Shown one piece after another: positions 1-34,200 of a stretch of 64,000 bases of DNA. The stretch covers positions 135,862,721 to 135,926,720 of the forward strand of contig NC_088098.1 of assembly GCF_036370855.1 (NCBI RefSeq), in the 5' to 3' direction. The DNA is from Dromaius novaehollandiae. Lineage: Eukaryota; Chordata; Aves; Casuariiformes; Dromaiidae. Made by a program: the position numbers and the translations under genes. The notes beneath the pieces are model-generated. The model saw nothing but the letters and a program-made list of their open reading frames with translations, did no database searches and was not told the origin of the DNA. Position 1 is the stretch's first letter. Each line of letters starts with the position of its first letter.

Positions 1-3000
1 TTTCTGTTTATTCTGAAAGAAATCCAAAGGTTTGGGTGGCTGATGCTGAAAATGCAGTTTTTGATTGTGAAAATGTTACTTCCTCTGATGCATAGCGTAC
101 CATTGTCTTGAATTTGAACAAGTTAGTAGGCTACAGCACTCAAGTTGCCTATCTCAAACTACTGTTAGCTAAGGGAAAGTTGCTATTTGGGGTAAACGTT
201 TCCATTTTTAAGGGTGAGATTTGAAGGGGTAGGTATTTTGATTTGACTCCTCTCTGTGTTATGTGTGGAAAATAAGTAGCTTGGATGCTCCATGAATCTT
301 GTAGACTAGCTTAAATATTGCATCCCATTCTTGTAAGGGTTGATGCTTGAGAGTGGGGTGGGAAGGAATAAAAGATGAATCTGAAAAACTGAGTGAACTG
401 CATTTGCATGAAACAATTAGGTACTAGTACTGTAACATTGATTACTGGTTAGCTAAAGCTAGATCTTTCCAGGATAAATGCAGCAGGTGTTAGCTGGAAT
501 ATAACTCTCAGCATCCGTGGGTCAGTATTTTCTTCCTCACCATGTCACTAAAAGGACTAGTTCCCTTCCACAATGCAGTCTCCTGGGCATATCTTCTGGT
601 CACAGACTACAGCCAATTATCCCTGTGCTGGTGCTGTCAGGGAATGGAAGTAAAGCTATAGAGTGAATGTGGTGCTAGCTTCCTCTTTTTACTATTTGAC
701 TAGTGGTTATTCAACTAACAGTCAAAGACTGAGTCCTAGAAAATTTCTGGCAACATAGATGTACCAACTGTTTCTTGCCCCATAAGTGATGCTGTGCTTA
801 TAATCAACAGTGATATGTAAGGGGCACTGTGTTTTTTCTGGATGTGAATTTAGTTTGCAAATGACTGCAAATGATACTCATTACATGTACTTAATGCAAG
901 GACAGCTTTTGGCTGGGCCCTGCTTCCTTTTGATATTCATCTCAACAGGATAGGATTAAAAAGTAGAAAATTAAGAGGACATTTTGTGCCTGTGTGCTAC
1001 CATAAAAAGAAAAGTGCTTCGTAGAGCGCATAATTGTGGTTCTTCCTGGCGCAGATGCTACTGTGGGCTATTATGTCAGTCCTCCCACTGCTGTTGCTCT
1101 GTAGTGCTTATTCCACCCAGACATACTGGCCACTTAAAGGTGTGCAGTGCAGTGCATTCCTATAATTAGCAATCTCAGCTTTGTGTTACTATTACAGTGG
1201 TGGTGTTTACTTCGAGTCTTCTTACTGCCTACTAACTGGAGTGGGATGGAGGGGATGAAGTACTTATCACAGCTTTCTTCTCTATGTTAGTTTAGTGCTG
1301 CTTTTTTAAATTCTCTGCCTGCTGGTAGCAGGACCCTTGGGGTTGCAGGCACTGGATTACCATGCATAAACACATCTTCCAGTAGTGTTTCCCGAATGGA
1401 TCTTCTCAAAGTGCAGAATGAAGCTCTTCACAAAAATACTGTATCTTTCTACATTTTCCCAGCATCAAAGGTCCTAGACCACGTAACCTGAACTGTAAGC
1501 TTTCATAGCTTGTAGAAGATGATAGGCAATTATGTGAGCATCTTGAGTGTAACCAACTGAAGCAGCTCTCAACTTTAGATGAGGTATAGTCTCCAGACTG
1601 ATACAGGTAAGTGCAGAAACACTTAAGCATTCCTGTGGAAGGCTTAGATGCCATCCAAGCTAGATGCAGATAGAATGCAGCTTGAGATGATGTGCTAAAC
1701 AAAATGAAAGGTCAAAGCTGCTAAAGGACAGCTAGGCCGCTGGCCACTATCTATTCAATTCATTTTAACTAACTTAACTGTTCATGTGTTAAAAACATTG
1801 CAGTGTCATGTCCAGGAAGGGGAGGTGGATGTATTTGTGTGGTTTTTGTTTGACTAACAGACAGTGCTGTGTGTGGGAGGCATCTGTTGCTAAAGGGTGT
1901 AATCTAGCCTGGGACAGCCAATGTTGGTACAATGCTAGCAGTTTCTGCCCCTGGCTGTCTGACTTGCTCACAGATAGCTCCACAACCATCTTGGGGCCTA
2001 GTCTTTCCCAGTACTGTGACTGCAGGACAATGGAAATTGGTACGATGGTGGTGGATTGACTCTGTAACTTAAGATTTCAGCTTCTCTGAATTCATTCCTG
2101 TTGGAACAAGAGGGAAGCATGCCTGCTGAAACACACAACGTCTGACAAGAAAAGGCAATCTGCTTGGGTCATCCTTAAAAGCCTAAAGGCATACAAGTGT
2201 TTTTTGGCTTTTTTTTTAAATGATCTTGTTTTGACTTTAACTGGATGAAACCAGATCATGCAAGCACCATATCATCACAAAAATATTAGTGCTGGTACAA
2301 TGCTATTGTATAAACCTATTTGCCTTAAATCAGGAATACTGCCACTGTGTTTTTTTTGTTTTTTGTTTTTAAGTGGTATGAAATCCCAAGAGTTCCAAGT
2401 TGGAGAGCTGTAGCTCTCTGAGCAAGTGACTGGTGGACAGCTTCAGCTTCCCACAACATCCTACTGCTTCCATGCAGAGCAAAGTTGGACTTAACAAACA
2501 GGCAGGCAGGTGGCTGAGTCCTAGGAATGATCCTGTAACATCAGCTTAGGTAGCACCTGCTGCCTTGTTTGCTTCTTCCTTATTTTATGCAGTTTCTCAG
2601 CAGAGAGAGTGCATTGAAGAAATCAAATTAATTCTTTCATTCATCTTTTTAGTGAAAGCAAAATGAGAATGACAAAAAATACGCAGCTTCCTGAAACTAC
2701 ACTTATAACCTATTTTATTTCAACCAGTGGTTACAAGGTTGAGCCATACTGTCTAGTTACATCAATTGAACACTTCAGAATAGTGGTCAGTAACTGCAGG
2801 GAAGCAATCCTGTATGCTTCTAGCACTGAGTTGCAACTGGTTAATAACTAATGAAGCCAACATGCATTACTAGTCTGTATCGCAATATTTTTCTACTGTT
2901 GTTTTTTCCCCTAAGGACCTGAAGGTTTGCATCACCAACTGGTCCAAATGCAAACTTGGAAAACAAAAATATCTATGGGAGGAGTTGAAAATGGTTAAGG

Positions 3001-3658
3001 TTATTTGATATTGAAATAGTTTAAGAGATTGATACCCATACAATGGCAAAACTGAGACAGCACATAACTTTCCTTCATTTTGCCTCCCTGAGACTATAAG
3101 CAATTCCAGGGTTTTCTCTTTTACTGTACAGAGAACTGCACTTGCCCTACTTGTGCTGCTTTTATTGTTGCATGCAAAAACCCTAAAAACTATGAGGAGT
3201 TTGATCTCAGGCAACATTTGTTATATGAGGATTTACAATCATTTATTTTAGGCCTTTATACATGCTATACCTCTGTTGCATATGCTGTAAGCTTTCACTT
3301 CAGGATTAAATTAGGTGAACAAGGTCTACTTGTTAACCAAGTATAAACTTTCTACAGAGAAGTGTCTAGGCTAAACCCAGTCTGATCTTTTGCTTTCTAG
3401 CCTTTAGAAAGTCAAAAGTGGAAAAACCCTCCTAATTCTCTCAAAGTCAGCTTCTGTGCTGTAAGCTTGTACTTCAGATAAAGGACTTTCAAACTCAAAG
3501 TTGCCTGCAGTCCAGGTGCAGCCAAACATGCATAACAAATGGTAACATGGTTGACTGAAATCTCAAAATGTGTTTTCAGTGTTGTATAACTAATATTCCC
3601 CTGTAAAAGGCAATTATTCTCTGCTTTAAAAGTTTAGCCTGCATAAAAGCCACCATCC

Positions 3659-3697
<39 letters not shown>

Positions 3698-4449
3698 AGG
3701 GAGAAAAAGTCAGTAACCTAGCAGGAAACAGCAGAAAAGTCAAAGCTAGCAAAGGCTTAGATAAGCAGGATTTATAAAAACAGAACTATGACCAAGATCA
3801 AATGGTTTTATAAAAATGCTGGAGATGTAAAAATCAAATTAATCAGAAAAACATGGAATAAATACCAGTAAGACATCTTGGACATGACAGAACTGAGGTA
3901 GTAATTTGGACACAACACCAGAGCACAAATTCTGTGGAAGTGACAGTGAACTGCATCAGTATGGAACAGGTATTATACAGCTAGAGTTAGAATAGGGTGA
4001 ATATAAGACTATACTACAGAATCTGAGGTCTGAAATTCCATCTGAAAACAGGTAAAGTTTCACAAAAACATCATAGCCATCCCACAATTATTGTAATGAC
4101 CACAGCACAGGTAGGGATACAGAAGAGAAATTGAAGGTTAAAAAAAAAAAGAGAGGCTTCCATCAATCTCCTTCAGCTTGGGTAAATATCACAAGGTAGG
4201 GTATTTAAGTTTTTAGATGCTGTGATTGCTTTCTTGAAGAAGTTAAGAACAGTATTCTTGGCACAGTCTTGAGCTATGTGCAAAGCCTGCTGTAAAACAG
4301 AACTGCCACAGCCCATAAGGTGCTTGAAACCCAATGCTGAAGCAAGAAATCTAAAATAAGGTCCAACCTCAATGCCAGATGATAACAAATGATTTAAAGG
4401 GGAATTCAAGTCAAGTCTTTGCAAGCAGCACAGTATTTTTTAAACACAC
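1..4449. other. TXLNG 3' flank, no gene recognised
   Basis: No exon with a recognisable protein match was seen on either strand; open frames are short and unlike known families. A plus-strand AATAAA is present at 366-371. In human the convergent neighbour is RBBP7, but no RBBP7 coding exon was found here. Confidence 0.5.
3662..3694 (+). repeat. Poly-A tract, 33 bp
   Basis: An uninterrupted run of 33 adenines. It may be the tail of an old retroinsertion or simple slippage; no clear target-site duplication was seen. Confidence 0.9.
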
Positions 4450-4499
4450 TTTATTAAAGGTTCAGGCTAAATGGCTGCCAGAGTCAATAAAACGATCAA

Positions 4500-5260
4500 T
4501 AAAAGCTAGCATATTTAGATGAGAAACTGAATTAGGCTATTAGAAGAAAATAAATACTTCAAGAAAACTTGTCTAAACAAGAGGAAATAGTGGATAATGG
4601 GTAATGTAAGTGCAAAAATCATAAAGGAAGCAAAAAGCAATTGCATGCAGCAACTTAAAGGCATAAAAGCAAGCATCTTTTTCAAGTATATCAAAAACAT
4701 GCCAGTCTGCCAGAAAGATATGAAATCTATCAGAAATGAACTGAAATGTTCAGTATGCAGCCAGTGAAAGAGGTTCTCACCTCAGAGCTACTCTTCACAA
4801 GACAGAAGAGTTAAGGGGAGCATGTGTATGCAGAGGGGAGACTAATTTTGCAAAAATGTATGTTAATAAATACACAGGGCTAAATTCTTTAGCTAGTAAC
4901 TGTGATGTATAGCCAAATTTGCAAGCTTTTGCTAGGGATGAATAGCACCGGTTTTTGTAAGAATTGGGGAGATCCATGGAACTACCCCAGTAGATCTGAC
5001 TGCCATATAAGTATGAACTGTGGCAAAGGAAGGAGAGATGTTTATATAGTGAGGCAGAGTCAGCACTTTGTGGAAAAAGTCTCAGATCTGAGGGAATACT
5101 CTGAAGGAGCAAACAAATATAGCATGGACAGCAATTCAGTCAATGCAGTATACCTGGATTTCCAAATACTTAGAAAAAGCTCAGGGGTAAGGCCTACATT
5201 GTTCAACTTTTATAAGATGAATTGGGAGGATGACCCACATTTTTAATAAAAATTAATACC
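4500..5260 (+). mobile_element. Possible ancient CR1-like LINE fragment
   Basis: Around 5,130-5,220 the plus strand reads VNAVYLDFQ and, after a gap, GVRPTLFNF. These resemble the reverse-transcriptase segments V-VVYLDFSKAFD and GSVLGPVLFNIF of CR1-family LINEs. The region between the two motifs is deleted and the frame ends soon after. It is strongly decayed, and lies antisense to TXLNG. It could also be another LINE clade. Confidence 0.45.
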
Positions 5261-5593
5261 ATCTTCAAAGAGTCACAGAGGACATCATTATAATATGTTG
5301 TGATAAACACTTTTACATCCTACCTAGAAAAGTGTATACATGAAAGATAAGTGACCTCTAAACCAATTCTCGCAATTTAGGGAAGTTGTCAGAAGACACC
5401 GAAAAAGGCGAACAGAACATGGTATTGTTAGGAAAGGAAACTGGGAGAGAATTATACAATATTAGTAGCAAATAGCTCTGCACTCTTATGAAAGAGTGAG
5501 GGAGCACTTGCTGACATTACTAGAGACCCCAGTTAAAAAACCCCAAAACAAAAAAACAAACAAACCCCCCCCACACCACCCTGTACCCAATCA

Positions 5594-5640
5594 AGCTGTG
5601 GAATTCAGGGGTCAGTAACCTTTTGGAGACCAAAAGCACA
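5594..5640 (+). repeat. Possible old hAT-like terminal repeat
   Basis: CAGGGGTCAGTAACCTTTTG resembles the start of ancient hAT non-autonomous elements (CAGGGGTCGGCAACCT...). No matching inverted end was identified with confidence. Confidence 0.25.
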
Positions 5641-7558
5641 ATCTGAATTCAAAATGGGTAGGCAGAGGCTCAGTGAGGGCTGCACTCCAGGGTCTGATGT
5701 GCACTCCACCTTAGGAAGCCCCAAACAGGAGCCTACTGGTACAGCAGTTCTGTCTTACCAGTTTCTCCCCATGCAACTTGTACTGGTCACCATCAGTGAC
5801 ATGGAAGTCATCAGCATGACCCTGTACACCACCATCCTTATGTCATTTAACTTAACCAATACACTTAATCTCAAATTTCACATCTTTTAATTTTCATTCT
5901 TGAATTTTAAAACAAATACAGTAAGAGTTCAGTAGATCCAGTCAGACATGAATATGATGTTAAAGAAAGACTCAGAGTCCAATATATTAAGCATACTTAT
6001 TTACTTAATCTATACAGAATCGAGTAGATAAAATTTCAGATTCACATTAGTGAAAAATCTCTACAAAATGTTTTTGAAAAGCAAAACAAAAGACTGCCTG
6101 TTCATTTATCATTTTTTCCTCATGAAAGCAGACATGGGTTGTAAAAATAAAGCAGTGTGTTTAGCACAAACTAGATTTCTGCATCACTTTTTTCACAGTT
6201 ATTTCCATCTACAGTCCAAAGAGGTAGATTTTCTGCAACACCTGAGAATTGAACTGTAACGTAACCAGGTGTAAGTGTAATGAGAGGAAGGACAAAACAT
6301 TAGAGAGATACAGCCCTAACTTACTTGTGTATGTATACACATACTTGGGTCTTGCATCATGTATAATTTAGTTTTGCAGCTTAATCATGGTGAAACTCTC
6401 AATCAGGCCCCAGAGTTTTGACAATTAGACATACTTATTTCAGGCTATGTACATTTATAGCCCAGGTTAAACAGTTTATGGTAGTGGAAGAAAGGCATTA
6501 ATACAAGTTTAATCTAAAAACCCTACTGGAGCCAATTTGGCTGCAGACTGGCAGTGCAATAGCCTGCTGTATGGCAGATCAGTTAGAGTGCTGAACTTAT
6601 CCCTTATATAATTTTTTTTTTTTTTTAAACACTCTTCAAGCAATTCATGAAATAGTATTGACTGGTTTCAGGAAGCAAAGTATAGCTCACCTTGGCCAGA
6701 TGGAAAGTTGATATGATATGGGTATGTCACAGGTAGGAGAGAGAAAATATCCCCATTTTAAAAGCCTTTTACTTGGGGCACTCTGCTTCAATAACATATT
6801 AAGTCAGTAACAAATACATTGTATTGCTGTTCTATACATGTCACATCTCTAAAAGCCCTTTAAAATATTCTTGTAGCAGGGTCCAAAATACACTCTTACT
6901 TCCATATAGAACAAGCACAATAAAAAGAATTGTTAAAGATACAAATGTTCAAATAATAAATTGTAAAAATAGAAAACTGCATGTCCTACCTTGCCAAGGG
7001 TATGATGCATCGTATACAAAGTTTTTCACTTTCCCTCAGGAAAATTATTTCATGCTTAGTGTTACTGAAAACCAGTTCTTGCAGTAACTATTTTTAAACA
7101 GTTTGATTCTATAAAGCAAGTCATTTGAAGAGCAAGTCCGAAATACTTCCTTCCAATATTTATGCCATACGGTTAACGTGATTAACATATCAAAGCTCTA
7201 AGCCTAACTCAACTGACTGCTCATTGCTACCTTCTTTTCATTCCTGCATTGTGCTTGGACCACAAACACAAAAACTGCACTAATCTAGGAGAAAAATGGC
7301 CAGCTCCCCATGTGCTCCACCATTTAAGAAGTGTCAGTTTCACACAGTTCCCTTCAGTGGTACGAGCTAAAATACATTTATCTGACCTTATATAACCTTA
7401 TTCTCTTTAAGAGACAGCTACATTATTTCAATGTACATTACAACAGAAAAAGGATCAGGAGCTCAGTGCAGCCTGAACATTCAAGTAAATTTAGCCACTA
7501 ACCTGTCAAGGGCAATGAGGGTGGGAAGCTCATTAAGAGATGTGCTTGATTCAGAAAT

Positions 7559-7573
7559 CCCCCCCCCCCCCCC
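7559..7573 (+). repeat. Poly-C tract, 15 bp
   Basis: A run of 15 cytosines in the probable TXLNG 3' UTR; the transcript would carry a 15-G run. Confidence 0.9.
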
Positions 7574-8965
7574 AGTAAGTGCAAAGAACATTAAGTACCA
7601 GAAAAGGCTACACATTTTCATATTTCTTAAATGACGGCAACCAAAACTAGAAAGCAAATGCATGTGAACTGAAGTTAAGGGTAGCTTGTGGTTATTTAAC
7701 ACATCGCCTTGCCAAAAACATCCTGGTTTCTCTAAGAAAATAACTCAAAACATGGATATCAAGTTTTCTATGGAAAGACTTTGTGGTTTAAGTGTTAACA
7801 AAGGAACTTTGCTTATAAAATGTTAGTTTAACAGAGTCTAAAGTATCATCTTTACCAGATAACCTAAAGGAACTGGTAAGGCACTCTGCCAACTGGTACA
7901 GCTTCAAGGTTGAGTGGGCAAGAAATTTCACATTGTACTTTGGGAAAAATACATGAATCTACATGTTCAGTTATAACCAGCATACTCAAATGATGCTTCA
8001 ATATGTTGCATATAGGGCTAATAAAGAAGCCTATATGCCAGACTCATGTTTTTCTATACTCAGGCAGCAAGTGTCCATTTTCCACACCTTCAGATAAGAC
8101 ACTGAGAAGCATGTGGACAGTAATAGATTTCTCTAGTCAGAATTAACCTTTATGTTATGGACACACTGTAGCCAAGAGGAAAGAATGTGACCAACATCTG
8201 TGTAATAGGATACACAACTGTAAAGTTCCACTCAATAACGTTGCTGAACACTTTCTCACACATTTATATTTAATTTGTTCACAGGTAGGGCAAATAGTCT
8301 AAACTAACCTTTACAACACAACCCTGAGAAATCTGCAAGAAGTTGTACACCCTGTTTCACCAGCTGCAAATTAATGTATTTCAAAGCCATTTTTTTTCAT
8401 ACCACAAAGCACACTAAAACCCCTTAACATAATTTTTACTATATTCTGGACCCATACTTTTTCATTCGTATATATGAAAACATACTAGGGGAGAAAACTG
8501 AAATTTTTACTGGCCATTAGACATCCTGATGTAAATTAATTTACTGAAGAAATTGGTAATCATGTTAGTATACTGAGTGGCAAATCAATGAACAAAAAAA
8601 CATGCTGTTCTTCAAACCAAGAAAGTGACATGCTGTCACTACTGTCCCCTGAAGCAATGTTTATCTTTACAGTCTTCAATGACAGTGATTTGTGTTGTGG
8701 GGAGGAAACGCACATGCATCCTTTTATGGAAAAATATTTTCTTTTAAAAAATGAGGCAGATGTGCAACACAGTTGTGAAAAATTTATAGTTTAAGCTATT
8801 TAAAGCTGCTGTGCAGCTTCCTGTACCACATAAGTCCAGTAGTTCTAAGAAAATACAGATATGGTAGAAAAAGTAAGAAAATTTTCACCACAAAACCAAT
8901 AGTTACCACCAACAGAGAAAGTTATACACAAAATATATCTCTCAATACAGTGTTTACACTTCACT

Positions 8966-30860
<21,895 letters not shown>

Positions 30861-31069
30861 GATGTGACGGCAGCATCCAAACAAGCTGCCGAACCGAGGG
30901 ACACCGGAAGCTCTCCCTGAAGGCCCGCCCCTTCTCCGGACCACAGCCAATAGCCATGCGATATTCCGCACCACGTGGGAGATTTGCCCCTCCCTCCCCA
31001 CACCGCCCCAGGCTCTCCCGGGGCGAGAGGGGTGAAGCAGGCGGTCTTGGTTTCCCCAGGGCGAAACGA

Positions 31070-31088
31070 ACTACATTTCCCAGCGTGC
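31070..31088 (+). promoter_or_regulatory. ZNF143/THAP11-type (SBS) site 1
   Basis: ACTACATTTCCCAGCGTGC closely matches the known ACTACAnnTCCCAGnATGC motif bound by ZNF143 (Staf) with THAP11 and HCFC1. It lies about 210 bp upstream of the TXLNG start codon. Confidence 0.75.
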
Positions 31089-31113
31089 TCTGCGCACCGA
31101 CGCACGTCCCCGA

Positions 31114-31132
31114 GTCCCAGCATGCACTGCGC
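31114..31132 (+). promoter_or_regulatory. ZNF143-type partial site 2
   Basis: GTCCCAGCATGCACTGCGC matches the TCCCAGCATGC half of the ZNF143 motif on the same strand as site 1. The ACTACA arm is absent. Confidence 0.55.
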
Positions 31133-31200
31133 GGCTCCCCTCCGCGGCAGGCGGAGCAGGGCATGCCCGGAGCGGTACTCGAGTCTGCCGCAGGGGGGGG

Positions 31201-31214
31201 CCGGGAGTTGTAGT
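31201..31214 (-). promoter_or_regulatory. ZNF143-type site 3, opposite orientation
   Basis: On the minus strand this reads ACTACAACTCCCGG, matching the ACTACAnnTCCC arm of the motif. It faces the opposite way to sites 1 and 2. Confidence 0.6.
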
Positions 31215-34200
31215 CATGGAGGTCGAAGGCGCTACCCTGGGCAGTACGCGGCCAGGCGGATCCCGCCGGCGAAGCAGAGCTCAGCGCGGACCTTGCGCCC
31301 TCCAGCGGCGCCGGCAGCCGGGGATGTGCGGGCACTGCTGGTCCCCTCGCTCGAGGGGAGGACGGGGGTCGCGATGGCACGGGAGGGGAGAGCGGAGGAG
31401 CCTCCCCGCAGGGCTGCGGCGGCCGCGGCAGCCGTTAGGAGCGGCAGCCGTTGGAGCTGGCGGGCGCCCCCCGCTCGCCCGCCAGCCCCGCGTGGAGCTG
31501 TGACCCGACGCCAGCGCCGGCCGAGGGGCTGGGAAGGAGGCCAGAGCTGCGGGAGCGACTACACGTATAAAGCTTCATTAACGGCCGGTAATTGAAGGGA
31601 GCTTTGCCCCTTCCCTCTCCCGAGCTGTATTTTATCTTCCGTGTAGCTATTAAGCCTTATGAAAGGCGTTTGTCATAGCTTTGAAAATCCAGCCAGCCCA
31701 GCTACCTGGCTCTGACACGGAGACCGAGTGTATGTGGTGACTTCTGCTGTGGTAGCGTGATCTGGTTCTCCTAAAGGAGAAGTAGGACATCCGTCAGAAA
31801 TCTGAATTGCGCAAGGGCATTTTACAGTAAATCACACTGTGTGTGTAGCCAAGACCAGGAGCATGAATCTTCTTACACAAATACAGCTGGAGAAATCACC
31901 TTAAATCATAAGCCCTTCTTGTGAACATGGCAATATGCTAGAACCGTAAGTACCCTCACCTTAGCCAAACCCTTCTCCTCTTCACATGGCTTCTACTTTC
32001 AAGAAGGTAGCTATGGTTTTGAGGATCACTTCTGTGGAAGACATAATGACAACATATGCTAACGGAAAGACAGAAGTTGCTGAGGCACACATGGAGTCCT
32101 TCAACCAACCATCACTTTCATAAGCACATATGGATCTTGTTCTTCTGGAAGACTATTGTAGAATAACTTAACATAAAACTGACACCTGCCAAACACAGAT
32201 CTTGGAAATACATATGTTCCTGCTTTGCAGGAAAATAAACTTATCCCCTTCATAACTCAAGGGAAGTCTTTATGTTCGTTTATGTAGTTACTAATTGGAG
32301 CATCACACTAAAAATCTTTAAATGATCATTACCTCCAGAAAATAGGTAGAGTGGATATTTACCTTTACTAAAATAACTTCTGTAAGGCAGTATCTGCTTA
32401 AATGATTTTTGTCCTTAAATCCTAAATCTATTCTTACAAGAACTATCCAATTGCTAATTTCAAGAAGAAAATTTTATATTTTTGGCGTATTATACTGATT
32501 ATTGTATAGGGGTTTTTATCCCCAAATAAGACTTGTTCTTTTACAAACATCCATAATAGTGGTATCATTCTTGGAAGAAAAAGGACCATGCCCTCCCACT
32601 TCTGAATGTTGATGCTTCAAAATCTCTCCCATGCATTCCTTCTATTGAGAGTAGGAAGAAGTCCATCCAAATATGCTCCTGTTGATAAATTACTCTTGTT
32701 CCTTCCCTCCCCTCCTCTAAGTAGGCCCTTTCTGGAAGAGAAGGAAGAAGGAAATTATACATTTGAGCTACTTTGAGAGAGAGGAGAAAAGAAAGGACAA
32801 CAGAATTCTTTCTGGTTTTAAGTCTTTACTATAATAAAATTCATTATAAGGCCTGCTTTGGTGAATTGGGGTGCCAAACAAGTTCGTGTGTATCATTCAG
32901 TAGAAGTATGCAAGAAACCATTAAGTCAATTAGAATAGTTTTCCTCAAAAAGTACCAGATGTTAGAGAACATATTTTCAGCAGTAATTCTTTTCACACTT
33001 AAATTGACAGGTTTTTTTTCTGCTGATACAATGACAGAGAGCAATTATAATTATTTTGTGAAGAAAAATACGGCTTCCAAGTAAGTCAGTTTTTACACAA
33101 ATTTAGTATTTTTTGAGGACAGCTGATGCAGGCATCTTGGAAGAAGTAACATCAGCTTGCAAACTTAGCTATAGATCTGAGGAAGCAAGGAATGCTTGCT
33201 GTGTTATTGTCCTGTGAAGAATACAGATGTGAAAATGGATTAAGTAAAAACTTCTGGTATTATCACTTACATTTATGCTTGCAACAGAAGTAGTTATCAC
33301 TCTGTATCTCTTTACATGTTTTAGTGAATTATTTTTCTTCAAAAATGCACTTTATAGCAACATGTATGCACTTTATACTACTAATACTGGGAATTAATAT
33401 TCCACTCCTGTGAGGACAGGAACACACTTGCAGTTATACCCTATTAATGACTTTCCTGGAGATTCCAAGTATTAGGGATGAATTCTGATTAATAAACTAG
33501 GAGCAGTCAAGCAGCTATTCCACCAAAATGGCCATTTCTAATAAGCATTTCCCATAAGACTACCAAAAGTAGTGATCTCATGTTTTAAAGTGCAGCAAGA
33601 CAAAATTTTAGGAAAATTAGTTAGTTTTTTGAATTACGATGTAACTAAACATCCATTTTTAAATATCTTTAGTAATTTACTTTTTATATATTTTTCAGGC
33701 AAATCCGTTTTTACCAAAAATGTCCAAGTTATGCCTGCACTATTACCAGACCTAAAAATACCCTAACTTCATGAACTCTGTACACATAAGCAGTCAATCT
33801 GAAACTTCTCAAGCACTTCATCGCTCCCAGAAATTATGATGGAGACAATGTAGTGAAAAATGATTGCTTCAATATTTTTTTAAACACATCAGTAAGAATC
33901 CTATGGTGATAATTAGAACAAGATATTTACAAATCTAAACTGTGAGGAACCTATGAAATAAGGTTAATATTTATTTACAGTATTATTAAATGCAAGGCAG
34001 TCAGGAAACAAAGTACAGCACCAAATTTAGTTTTGTCCTCTTCATCGTGATTACCATTATGATTACTTTCATCAAAATTTCATCAAGAACTATGAAGCTA
34101 GCATTTTTCTTGTAATACTTTCTCCCTGGTATTGAATAGGAAGTGTAATTCTTCCAGTGTTACTTTTCACAAGATGGCCAATCAAAAATGAAAATGAAGG

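Larger units (their letters stand above)
4450..8965 (-). other. TXLNG: Probable TXLNG 3' UTR, end uncertain
   Basis: No coding exon follows the TXLNG stop. Minus-strand ATTAAA variants lie at 8,269-8,274, 6,508-6,513 and 5,886-5,891. The first canonical AATAAA I see is at 4,450-4,455. Human TXLNG has a 3' UTR of a few kilobases, so an end near 6.4 kb is plausible. The left part of this interval is shared with the LINE-like fragment at 4.5-5.3 kb. Confidence 0.4.

Noticed and set aside
1808-2059. An 83-codon plus-strand frame with many Cys and Trp in the 3' flank
   Set aside because: No signal peptide, spacing or family match; it mirrors a minus-strand frame over the same bases, as chance ORFs do.
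3662-3694. Poly-A tract considered as the tail of a processed pseudogene
   Set aside because: No coding remnant was recognised to its left and no flanking target-site duplication was seen.
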